NCBI GenBank assembly: GCA_014804755.1
Contig: JAAUZE010000010.1
Span: 179,407-243,406, forward strand
Source of the DNA: Lachnospiraceae bacterium
GTDB lineage: Bacteria > Bacillota > Clostridia > Lachnospirales > Lachnospiraceae
Direction: 5' to 3'
Length of the DNA: 64,000 nt
The first letter of the stretch is position 1. Every line of letters starts with the position of its first letter. The translations under genes were made by a program, and so were the position numbers. Positions 6,859 through 14,651 of the stretch are shown piece by piece. Below the pieces are notes generated by a model that was not told where the DNA came from, made no database searches, and was given only the letters and a program-made list of their open reading frames with translations.

Positions 6859-8400
6859 ATGGAACGGGTTTATTTTATATTGTTACTACTATTTATGATT
6901 CTTTTTCTTCTCACCCGCAAGGAATCCGTGGAGTGTGTAAGAGCATACGGCATGAAACCACCGATCTGCTTTGCGCGGGCGGCGGCCATGCTGTTAAAAA
7001 AACTGCGATGGAACAGGCGGCAGCTGCTTGGAAAAACGGATGCGCGGTTGGAGGAGGAATGGAATAGACTGTATCCCGGCAGTGCGGAGAGCCCGCGTTT
7101 TTGCTATCAGAGGGATAAGCTGGCATATGCGCTCATGATCGTTGCGGTCGGCACGCTGCTGTCGTTTTGTATGTGTGTAAGCAGCCGACAGAACCGACAG
7201 CAGATTGACCGGATTGCGCGCGGCGGCTACGGCTCTGAGCAGACGGTGGAGCTGACCGCACGGCTGGGTGCGGGAAAAGAGGAGCAGGAGGAGACGGTGC
7301 GCATTACGGTAGCGGGCAGGGAATATACGAAGGAGGAGATTGAGGCATATATGGAACAGATCCGTACAGCGCTTCCTGATCTGATCTTGGGTGAAAATGC
7401 AGATGTCGATCATGTAACGAAATCACTGACACTCATGAAACAAATAGATGACAATCCCGTCATAATTACGTGGAGTAGCAGCGATTACGGTCTGATGGAC
7501 AGTAAAGGAACGATCCAGGCGTTGGAGATCGCGGAGGAAGGGGAGCTTTGTATGCTGACGGCTACATTATCGTGTCAGGGCTATGAGCAGGAGGAGCGTT
7601 TCTATATCCGGATCTGCCGGGGAGAACGGACGGAAGAGGAGCAGTTAAAGGAAGCGCTCAGGGAGGCGCTGCAATATCAGGAGGAGGAAAAGCGGACGGA
7701 CGGGGAATTTATGCTGCCGCAGGAAATAGGCGGGAATCGTGTTGTCTGGATACGAAAAGAAAACGACAACAGTGTCATGATTATGCTGCTCACGGGAGCG
7801 CTTGCCGTCGGTGTTTATTTTGCACTGGACAGGGATCTGCAGAAACAGATTCAAAACCGGAAGAATCGGCTTTTATCGGAATATCCGGAGTTTGTCAGCC
7901 GATTGGTGCTTTTATTGAGCGCGGGTATGACGATGCGCAGCGCGATGTATCAGATTGCGGGCGATTATGACGGGTCCAAAACGGCGCGTAAGACAATGGG
8001 CAGGGCGGCAGGAGAAGATGCCGTGTGGAGGGCAATGGGCAGAACGGGCGGCGGTCATGGAGGAAAAAATGTGCAGATTTATGCGGAGATCGTTTACACC
8101 TGCCATGAACTGGACAGTGGAATCCCGGAGGCGGCGGCGTACTATCATCTCGGGCGGCGCTGCGGCGAGCAGCATTATGTCCGGCTTTGCATGCTTCTTT
8201 CGCAAAACCTAAAAAAAGGGACGGCGGGGCTGCTGAACCTGCTGAAAGCGGAGTCGGCGGATGCGTTTGAGGAGCGGAAGCGGAATGCCAGACGACTTGG
8301 TGAGGAGGCGGGAACAAAGCTGCTGCTGCCGATGATGATCATGCTTCTCATTGTTATGCTGATCATTATGGTTCCGGCATTCATGTCGTTTTCAACGTGA
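6859..8400 (+). CDS. tadC: TadC-like membrane protein with an inserted Ig-like domain
   Basis: Second platform protein of the pilus system. TadC is normally near 300 residues; this one has about 513. Residues 1-20 and 90-110 are membrane segments, followed by about 190 soluble residues, a third membrane segment near 303-320, the T2SSF domain (LLSEYPEFVSRLVLLLSAGMTMRSAM, then LGEEAGTKLLLP) and a last membrane helix. The soluble insert holds a stretch resembling atrophied bacterial Ig domains: DLILG..., ITWSSSDYGLMDSKGTI, LCMLTATLSC and FYIRI. By topology it should face outside. The start is ATG 6859 or GTG 6856; GGAGGT lies 13-16 bases upstream. Confidence 0.85.
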   Translation: MERVYFILLLLFMILFLLTRKESVECVRAYGMKPPICFARAAAMLLKKLRWNRRQLLGKTDARLEEEWNRLYPGSAESPRFCYQRDKLAYALMIVAVGTLLSFCMCVSSRQNRQQIDRIARGGYGSEQTVELTARLGAGKEEQEETVRITVAGREYTKEEIEAYMEQIRTALPDLILGENADVDHVTKSLTLMKQIDDNPVIITWSSSDYGLMDSKGTIQALEIAEEGELCMLTATLSCQGYEQEERFYIRICRGERTEEEQLKEALREALQYQEEEKRTDGEFMLPQEIGGNRVVWIRKENDNSVMIMLLTGALAVGVYFALDRDLQKQIQNRKNRLLSEYPEFVSRLVLLLSAGMTMRSAMYQIAGDYDGSKTARKTMGRAAGEDAVWRAMGRTGGGHGGKNVQIYAEIVYTCHELDSGIPEAAAYYHLGRRCGEQHYVRLCMLLSQNLKKGTAGLLNLLKAESADAFEERKRNARRLGEEAGTKLLLPMMIMLLIVMLIIMVPAFMSFST

Positions 8401-8435
8401 AAACATTAGATCAAGAAAAAGAGAGGAGAAAGAAT

Positions 8436-8738
8436 ATGGAACAGAATACGAACAAAACAAATATGGAACAGGGGAATGAAATTACGGAGACGGTCGTCTT
8501 TGATGAATTGGAGGCGGAGCGCGCGGCGGGTGTGTATGAGAAGGAAGAGAAGCTGCAGGCAGCCGATGCAGAGGAAAAGGAAGTTAAGTTTCACAAAAAT
8601 AATTGGGGAATGGGAACGGTGGAGATTATTTTGATCATTGTGGTGTTAGTCGGCTTGGTTCTCATTTTTAAGAATCAGATCACGCAGATCGTCAACTCCC
8701 TGTTTGGGAAGATCACGCAGCAGACGGGAGGTATCTGA
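8436..8738 (+). CDS. flp: Flp-type pilin, Flp1-like
   Basis: Likely the major pilin of the Tad pilus. The protein has 100 residues, longer than classical Flp pilins because of a 60-residue acidic leader. The core NWGMGTVEIILIIVVLVGLVLIFKNQITQIVNSLFGKI has the G-x-x-x-E pattern and hydrophobic helix of Flp pilins, with cleavage expected just before or after the Gly of GMGTVE. The ATG at 8436 follows GAGAGGAGAAAGA; the upstream ATG at 8397 overlaps tadC but has no ribosome site. It precedes the DUF5702 gene with a one-base stop-start overlap, TGATG. Confidence 0.85.
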   Translation: MEQNTNKTNMEQGNEITETVVFDELEAERAAGVYEKEEKLQAADAEEKEVKFHKNNWGMGTVEIILIIVVLVGLVLIFKNQITQIVNSLFGKITQQTGGI

Positions 8739-10171
8739 TGCGAAAGGGCGGTATTACGGTTTTTCTTACGTCGATGTTATTACTGTTTGTGACATTGGTG
8801 TCAGCGTGCGTGGAGGCCGTACGGTTTTATGCGGTCGGCGTGGAGGCGGAATGTGCGGTGTCCATGGGGCTGGATTCTATTTTTGCGGAATATCACAGAG
8901 GTCTTTTGGACCGATACGATCTGTTTTTTATTGACTCTTCTTACGGCGCGGAGCAGCCGTCTTATCACAATACGGAGGCGCATCTTTGGGATTATATCGC
9001 GGCAAATCTTTCTGCGGCGGATGTGCCCGTCCGAAACGGAAAGGATTTCCTGGACATGCATCTTGAGGGCGTGTCGATCGTGCAGGCGGCGCTTGCTACG
9101 GATGCGTGCGGCAGGGATGTGAAATATCAGGCGGTTTCTTATATGCGGGAGCGGGTGGGAATCGGGCTGATCGAAGAAATTCAGAGACAGATGGACACCG
9201 TGCGCGGAAACGGACTCGATGTGCGCGACGTGGAACAGGAGGCGGCGGAGGTGCAGGCGCAGATTGACGGCACGCCGCTTCCTGAGCAGCAGCTGGAGGA
9301 CGGCAGCTTTGTGACGGCGAGCGTGGATAACCCTGCTGACAGTGTGAACGGCGGGCGGTTTCGGGGTATCCTGTATCTGGTCGCGGAGCAGGAGGAGCTG
9401 TCGGAGCAGGCGGTCAATCCTGACAACTATGTCAGTTATCGTACATTAAACAGGGGGACGGGCGCTGCGTGCGGGGACGCCGCATTTTCTGTTGTGGATG
9501 AGGTGCTTTTCGGAGAGTATCTGATTGAAAAGTGCGGCGATTACCGAAATCCGTCCGCGGACGGTGCGCTTCAATATGAGCTGGAATATATTCTTGCGGG
9601 AAAGAGCAGCGATATGGAAAATCTCCGCTGGGTGGCAGGCAGACTCATTCTTTTGCGGGAGGCGGCGAATGTGATGTATCTTTATTCCGACAGCACGAAG
9701 GTTTCGGAGGCGGATGTGCTGGCGTGGAGCTTGGCGATCGTGTCGCTTGAGCCGAGCTTACAGCCGCTCATCAAACATTCCATTCTTTTGGCGTGGGCGT
9801 ATGCGGAGAGCGTGCTGGATGTCAGACGCCTCTTTTCGGGAGAGCAGGTCCCTTTATTAAAGAGCAGGGAAACCTGGCGATTGTCCTTAGAGCACATGCT
9901 GGATTATGTGACGCATTTAGGGGAGAAGGACGAAGCGCAGGACGGGCTTGATTATGAGGATTATCTGCGTCTGCTTCTTCTTTTGGAAAATGAGGATACA
10001 AAGACCATGCGCTTCATGGATGTGATAGAAATGAATATGCGGAAGCTTGAGGGAAACGAATCGTTTCGGATGGACGGCTGTATGGATGCCGTGCGTGCAG
10101 AGGTCAGTGTCAGCGGCGGATTCGGCGAGTATTTCAATCTTTCCGCGCAGTATAGCTATTTGAACAGATAG
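8738..10171 (+). CDS. DUF5702-type Tad-locus protein
   Basis: A 477-residue protein with one N-terminal membrane anchor (GGITVFLTSMLLLFVTLVSACVEAVRF) that resembles a pseudopilin or TadE-like start, followed by a long, mostly helical outer domain. It matches, from memory, the DUF5702 proteins found in Lachnospiraceae Tad loci; their function is unknown. The position between pilin and TadE genes suggests a minor pilin or large surface component. Translation is coupled to flp through TGATG, with GGGAGGT upstream. No catalytic motif is visible. Confidence 0.7.
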   Translation: MRKGGITVFLTSMLLLFVTLVSACVEAVRFYAVGVEAECAVSMGLDSIFAEYHRGLLDRYDLFFIDSSYGAEQPSYHNTEAHLWDYIAANLSAADVPVRNGKDFLDMHLEGVSIVQAALATDACGRDVKYQAVSYMRERVGIGLIEEIQRQMDTVRGNGLDVRDVEQEAAEVQAQIDGTPLPEQQLEDGSFVTASVDNPADSVNGGRFRGILYLVAEQEELSEQAVNPDNYVSYRTLNRGTGAACGDAAFSVVDEVLFGEYLIEKCGDYRNPSADGALQYELEYILAGKSSDMENLRWVAGRLILLREAANVMYLYSDSTKVSEADVLAWSLAIVSLEPSLQPLIKHSILLAWAYAESVLDVRRLFSGEQVPLLKSRETWRLSLEHMLDYVTHLGEKDEAQDGLDYEDYLRLLLLLENEDTKTMRFMDVIEMNMRKLEGNESFRMDGCMDAVRAEVSVSGGFGEYFNLSAQYSYLNR

Positions 10172-10184
10172 GAGGTGTTGTGCG

Positions 10185-11207
10185 ATGCCCTTTTTACCGG
10201 AGCGGAAACGTAACTGTAAACAAAGCAAAAAAAGGATCAGCTCTCTTCGGGTACATCGCGCAATCTTGCGGCGTACATTCTCTCACAAACAAGATAACGG
10301 GCGGGAGCGAGACTGCGCCTGTCCGTGTCGGATCGGCACCCCCAATCGAATCCGGACAAAAATACGTTTCGGAAAAAGGGTGTCGCACAATGCCTCCAAA
10401 CGCGGCGAGGCGCGCGCGTCCATGACGCTGGAAGCGGCGATGGTTCTGCCGTTGTTCTTGTTTACGGTACTGAACCTGTTTGCGGCGGTCAATGATATGG
10501 CCCTGCATGTAAAAATGCAGGCGGCCATGCATCAGACGGGACTTGAGCTTGCACGGTATGCCTATGCTTATGAGCGTATCAGTCAGGGATTTCCGCTGCC
10601 GGAATCCGCCTTGGCGGACGTTGTTTTTTCACAGGCCTACGTCAGAAAGCAGGTAGAAAATGCAATCGGGGAAACGTATCCTGCGCGCATGGGCGTGCAT
10701 GACGGCGCGGAAGGTGTGTCCTTTTTGCAGTCCGAGATATTGTCAGGGGATACGGTCACACTGATTGCAAGCTATCAGATGGATGCGTTGTTTTTGCCGA
10801 GTCAGATTGCATCCTTTCGCATGGTCAACCGGGTATGTCTGCGCAAGTGGACCGGCTATGACAATGCTGCTGGGGCGGGACAGGCGGACGCGGCGCAGCA
10901 GATGGTCTATATTACGGAGCATGGAGAGGTGTATCACAATTCGCGTAATTGCTATCACCTGAATGTAACGATCAGGCAGACAAGCGGGGAGAAGCTTGAC
11001 GCGGAGCGAAACAGCGGCGGCGGCAGATATACGGCGTGCGAGCTGTGCGGCGATCGAAGGCAGAGCGGCGTGTTCTATGTCTCGGAGGACGGCGTGCGCT
11101 ATCATACAACGGCGGCGTGCAGCGGACTGAAGAGAACCGTCAGGGCAATTCCGTTATCGGAGGCCGGAGCCAGAGCGCCATGCCGCCATTGCGGCGGTTT
11201 GGGATAG
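10185..11207 (+). CDS. tadE: TadE-like pseudopilin with duplicated Cys-pair C-terminal module
   Basis: Minor pilin-like protein of the Tad system. A TadE-type segment, ASMTLEAAMVLPLFLFTVLNLF, starts near residue 79 and is followed by an outer domain. The first 78 residues are very Arg/Lys rich and unusual for TadE, which normally begins close to this motif. The C-terminus holds two copies of a Tyr-His/Cys module: VYITEHGEVYHNSRNCYHL with CELCG, and FYVSEDGVRYHTTAACSGL with CRHCGG. These Cys could bind metal or form disulfides. GGAGGT lies 8 bases before the ATG. An internal ATG at 10422 would leave only the membrane helix and C-terminal part. Confidence 0.75.
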   Translation: MPFLPERKRNCKQSKKRISSLRVHRAILRRTFSHKQDNGRERDCACPCRIGTPNRIRTKIRFGKRVSHNASKRGEARASMTLEAAMVLPLFLFTVLNLFAAVNDMALHVKMQAAMHQTGLELARYAYAYERISQGFPLPESALADVVFSQAYVRKQVENAIGETYPARMGVHDGAEGVSFLQSEILSGDTVTLIASYQMDALFLPSQIASFRMVNRVCLRKWTGYDNAAGAGQADAAQQMVYITEHGEVYHNSRNCYHLNVTIRQTSGEKLDAERNSGGGRYTACELCGDRRQSGVFYVSEDGVRYHTTAACSGLKRTVRAIPLSEAGARAPCRHCGGLG

Positions 11208-11217
11208 GGGATGCAGC

Positions 11218-11709
11218 ATGAGGGACGGATTGTGGATGATGGCGGGAGTTTTTCTGCTGTATAGTGCCTATAGCGATCTGCGATGCGGAATGATTTCCGT
11301 GAAAGGCTGTCTGCTTGCCGCGGGAGCGGGAGCCGTGGTGCGATTGATCGGTGCAGGGAGAATCTTTGCGCATGAAATATCTGCGCCGGGAGCCGTATCG
11401 GAGATGGCGGTATGGATGGAATGCGTGCGGGGGCTGTTGCCGGGATTGTTTGTGATGGGACTTGCCGCTATAAGCGGGGAACAGATCGGAAAGGGCGATG
11501 CATGGGTCATGCTTGCGCTTGGCGTGCTGGTGGGGGCGGGGCGATCTATGAGTCTGTTTATGACAGCGCTGATCTTCTCGCTGCCGTTTGCCGCCATGTG
11601 GCATTCCCTGAATGGAAAAAGAAGCGAATGGGAACAGGCGCGGGAGCGTTCGTTTCCGTTCGTACCAAACTTGTTTTTTGCCTATGTACTGTTCTGCTGC
11701 TTTCTGTGA
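11218..11709 (+). CDS. tadV: A24-family prepilin peptidase (TadV/CpaA)
   Basis: Membrane aspartyl protease that cleaves the leader of Flp pilins and TadE-like pseudopilins. The two catalytic Asp motifs are present: YSDLRCGMI near residue 20 and EQIGKGDAWVM near residue 95, close to the G-x-G-D form. About five hydrophobic segments fit in 163 residues, the short form of the family without a methylase domain. It starts 10 bases after the TadE-like gene and sits between its two predicted pseudopilin substrates. Confidence 0.9.
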   Translation: MRDGLWMMAGVFLLYSAYSDLRCGMISVKGCLLAAGAGAVVRLIGAGRIFAHEISAPGAVSEMAVWMECVRGLLPGLFVMGLAAISGEQIGKGDAWVMLALGVLVGAGRSMSLFMTALIFSLPFAAMWHSLNGKRSEWEQARERSFPFVPNLFFAYVLFCCFL

Positions 11710-11777
11710 AAAGCGGGTGAGATATTGGCGCGCACTGTGGAAAACAAAGGGAATGGAAAGGAGTCGGGCGAACGGAA

Positions 11778-12278
11778 ATGTTTCATAAAGATGCGCGGGG
11801 CAGCGCAACGATTGAGATGGCAGTTTTGATGCCGATGATCGCGGTTCTAATGATACTGCTGATCTATCTGGCGTTGTACTTATATGACAGAACGGTTTTG
11901 TATGGGGACGCGTACCTTGCGGCGCTGCGCGCATCAGAATTATCGGAGGAACGAAGCGAGGAGGTATACGCGAAAGCGGATGCATGGTTTACCTCCTTGA
12001 AAGAAGGACAACTCATTGCGCTGCCGGAGGTGTCGCGTGAGCTTACGGTTGACGCTAAGGGCGTGCGGATTTTGTATAACGGAGAGGTCGTGGTTCCCAT
12101 CATGGCGGGCAGTACGATTTTTGAACAGTGGGAAAGCTTTTGCTTTTCGGGAGGTGCCTATGCGGCAAGGCACAGACCGGTAACGTTTATCCGGCGCTGC
12201 CGCGTATTGGAGGAGCTGTTTGAACAGGATGAGGAAACGAAGAACAGCGGGGAGGCGGAATCGGAACAGATGCAATGA
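11778..12278 (+). CDS. tadF: TadE/TadF-like pseudopilin
   Basis: A second TadE-like minor pilin of 166 residues. The N-terminus, ARGSATIEMAVLMPMIAVLMILLIYLALYL, has the class III prepilin-like G-S-x-x-x-E pattern and one membrane helix. The rest is a small outer domain with a mixed beta region (LTVDAKGVRILYNGEVVVPIM) and an acidic tail. GGAAAGGAG lies upstream of the ATG. Its stop overlaps the next gene by ATGA, which ties it to the DUF6382-like gene. Export and processing by TadV are inferred. Confidence 0.8.
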   Translation: MFHKDARGSATIEMAVLMPMIAVLMILLIYLALYLYDRTVLYGDAYLAALRASELSEERSEEVYAKADAWFTSLKEGQLIALPEVSRELTVDAKGVRILYNGEVVVPIMAGSTIFEQWESFCFSGGAYAARHRPVTFIRRCRVLEELFEQDEETKNSGEAESEQMQ

Positions 12279-13393
12279 GCTTATTTTTTACGATGATAAT
12301 GGATGAAAGGACGGGATCGAATATGGAGTCGGATACGATTCAGGTGGAATGGATTGAAGAGACGGAGCCGGAGGAGGGGATTGCCGGAATCACGGAGGCC
12401 GAGTGCCCTGATGCGGCAGGGCGATTGAATGCAGCGGGGCAATTCGATGCGTTAGGACGATTGGATGCAGCGGGGCAATTCGATGCGGCAGTGCAGAAAG
12501 AGGGTTCAAGCAAGCCGGAATTTGCACAGGTGCGAGAGGGAGGCCGAACGTATTTACTCTGCGACTGCGGGGATGTCTGCGACGATGAAGAGGCAATGCT
12601 CGCGGATAACAGGCCGGAGGGATTACTTCCTGTTGCAAAAAGGAGCGTGAACGGGCAGATACGGCTTTCCTATGATATCACGGGAAAGCAGTCATTGTCA
12701 GGCTGCTATGGAACAAAAGCGATCGCATTTGAAGCGCTTTGCGCCATGCTGCTGTCGGTTCATAGCTGCTTAAACCGAATGGAGGAATATTTGCTGTCGG
12801 AAGATAGTCTGGTGCTTTGCCCGGCATATGTATATACGAACATGGGAGGCAGACAGCTTTATTTTGCGTATCTTCCCGCGCTGGGAGGGACATTTTCGGA
12901 GCGTATTCGGGAGCTTGCGCAGTTTTTGATGGAGCATGTCGATTACGAAGATGAGCGGGCGGTGGCGCTTGCGGGGCAGTTTTATCAGTATACGCAAGCC
13001 GAAAACTTTAGCATGACAGTATTTCTTGAGGAGAATCTCGTTTTTTTTGGAGAACCGGATACAAGAAAGGAGCAGGATGATCCGGCGGATGATGTGCCGG
13101 CGGAGGATGGGCAGCTTTGGCAGGAATTCGGGTACCCGGCAGAAACGGAAGTTTGGCAGGAGAATGGGAAGCGGTGGAAGCTGCTCGGTCCGGCTGCCGC
13201 AGCGATGATCGGATTTGCGGCGTGGCAGGCATGGCAGGTACCGTGGAACGCGCAGGCGCGCATCCCCGCAGGAATCTGCGCGGGGATCGCGGCCGGAATA
13301 GGACTCCGATATATCGGATGGGCGAAAAGGACGCTTGCGATAAAAGAACGGGATATATTTTTTATGAACGGTTATTCCTCCACGAACGAATGA
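12275..13393 (+). CDS. DUF6382-like Tad-locus protein
   Basis: A 372-residue protein at the end of the pilus locus. Residues about 120-260 carry the part I associate with DUF6382 (RSVNGQIRLSYDITGKQSLS, then LLSVHSCLNRMEEYLL and YLPALGGTFSERIREL...FLMEHVDYEDERAV), a family of unknown function found beside Tad genes, often with a C-terminal FHA domain. Here no FHA domain follows; the protein ends with two hydrophobic segments near 300-345. Residues 47-71 hold two copies of a 13-residue repeat (AAGRLxAAGQFDA type) encoded at about 12411-12490. Start is ATG 12275, which overlaps the previous stop; ATG 12299 and 12323 are alternatives. Confidence 0.6.
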   Translation: MSLFFTMIMDERTGSNMESDTIQVEWIEETEPEEGIAGITEAECPDAAGRLNAAGQFDALGRLDAAGQFDAAVQKEGSSKPEFAQVREGGRTYLLCDCGDVCDDEEAMLADNRPEGLLPVAKRSVNGQIRLSYDITGKQSLSGCYGTKAIAFEALCAMLLSVHSCLNRMEEYLLSEDSLVLCPAYVYTNMGGRQLYFAYLPALGGTFSERIRELAQFLMEHVDYEDERAVALAGQFYQYTQAENFSMTVFLEENLVFFGEPDTRKEQDDPADDVPAEDGQLWQEFGYPAETEVWQENGKRWKLLGPAAAAMIGFAAWQAWQVPWNAQARIPAGICAGIAAGIGLRYIGWAKRTLAIKERDIFFMNGYSSTNE

Positions 13394-13478
13394 TAAGCAA
13401 AAATCCTATAGCATTTGACATGGATTCGCTAAAATGCTACGCTTATATTTACGAAGAAAAAACGGGGTAGGAAGATTC

Positions 13479-14591
13479 ATGATAGAGCAGTTAGCCGGAT
13501 ATATGCAGAGCAGGGGCTATCAGAAAATGGTCACAAATGTGCCCGGGCTGATTTTTCTGTTCAGGCAGGAGATGCAGTCCGTGAATGTGATGATCGCAAT
13601 GGAATTTCAGGAGGGCGTCTATCTGTCGCCGGAGCAGTACCGCCATATGAAACAGCAGATGCAGGCTGCGTTTGAGAATCGGGGCGTGGGAGAGCTGCAT
13701 GCTATGGCATTGATGATCACGGACGATCCGGAAACGGCGAGAGTGCTCTGTGGGGAGGAACGTTTCTGCTGGCTGATTGATAAAAGAAGCGCCAAACTGC
13801 TCATTTATGAGCATCAGGCAGTGGACTTTTACGGGCTGAAGGCGATGCTGGAAGAATTTTTGACTGCGTGGTCAGCCGGTTCCTGTGCGGCAGGGACGGA
13901 CGGTTTTTATGAGACAGGAGCGGACGGTTCGCAGGCGGCATGCCGGGATATCGGGCAGGGCGGGGCGGAGAACGTCCGGGAGAAACGCAGTCTGCTCGAA
14001 ACGCTGCGCACAATGCCGCTTGTGACAATACTGCTTGTCGCCGCGAATTGTGTCGTATTTTTGATATGTACATGGGGCGGCGAAGTATTGTATAATAAGG
14101 GAGAGCTGCTTGGACGTGCCGTTGCGGAGCAGGGAGAATATTATCGTATCTTTACAAGCATGTTTCTGCACGCGGATACCGGGCATCTGCTTGGCAATAT
14201 GCTGATGCTGTATGCGGTCGGGGCTATGCTGGAGCAGCGTTTTGGGCGATTGGGCTATATGGCGCTCTATTTTCTGTCGGGGGCCGGAGCGGCAGCCGTA
14301 TCGGTGTGGTATCAGCTAAGGAGCGGAAGCCTTGTGGGCTCGATCGGTGCAAGCGGCGCGGTGTACGGTCTGGTCGGAGCGCTGCTTACGCTTGTGATCG
14401 CCGGCAGAGGACGATTCGGGAGTATCACGCTTGGCAGGATATTGCTTTGCATCGTGTATTCCTTATACAGCGGGCTTATGTCGGAGCATATTGATAATGC
14501 CGCGCATATCGGCGGATTTGTCTGCGGCTTCCTCTTGACGGCGCTGCTCATGCTGATAAAGAACGATGGACACACTTCAGGGAATCGCTGA
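13479..14591 (+). CDS. Rhomboid-family intramembrane serine protease
   Basis: Cleaves membrane proteins within the bilayer. The N-terminal 170 residues form a soluble domain and the C-terminal half is a six-helix rhomboid core: the LHADTGHLLGNMLMLYAVG segment, the Ser-nucleophile motif GSIGASGAVYGLVG, and the catalytic His in HIDNAAHIGGFVCGF. Start is ATG 13479, with a weak GGAAG site; an upstream ATG at 13434 is possible. A 26-codon frame (13390-13470) overlaps the previous stop and ends just before the gene; it might be a leader peptide but shows no known motif. Substrates are unknown. Confidence 0.9.
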   Translation: MIEQLAGYMQSRGYQKMVTNVPGLIFLFRQEMQSVNVMIAMEFQEGVYLSPEQYRHMKQQMQAAFENRGVGELHAMALMITDDPETARVLCGEERFCWLIDKRSAKLLIYEHQAVDFYGLKAMLEEFLTAWSAGSCAAGTDGFYETGADGSQAACRDIGQGGAENVREKRSLLETLRTMPLVTILLVAANCVVFLICTWGGEVLYNKGELLGRAVAEQGEYYRIFTSMFLHADTGHLLGNMLMLYAVGAMLEQRFGRLGYMALYFLSGAGAAAVSVWYQLRSGSLVGSIGASGAVYGLVGALLTLVIAGRGRFGSITLGRILLCIVYSLYSGLMSEHIDNAAHIGGFVCGFLLTALLMLIKNDGHTSGNR

Positions 14592-14651
14592 CGTGTCACA
14601 AATGAGGTCTGAAAACGCGATAATGATAGATAAGAAAGGAACGGACGGGAC

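Noticed and set aside
10194..10532. Minus-strand frame with GGADPTRTG wording
   Set aside because: It is antisense to the TadE-like gene, which has the better ribosome site and domain; the wording recalls false frames that cross tRNA-like sequence.
13390..13470. 26-codon frame as a separate gene
   Set aside because: It overlaps the upstream stop and has no ribosome site of its own; kept only as a note on a possible leader peptide.
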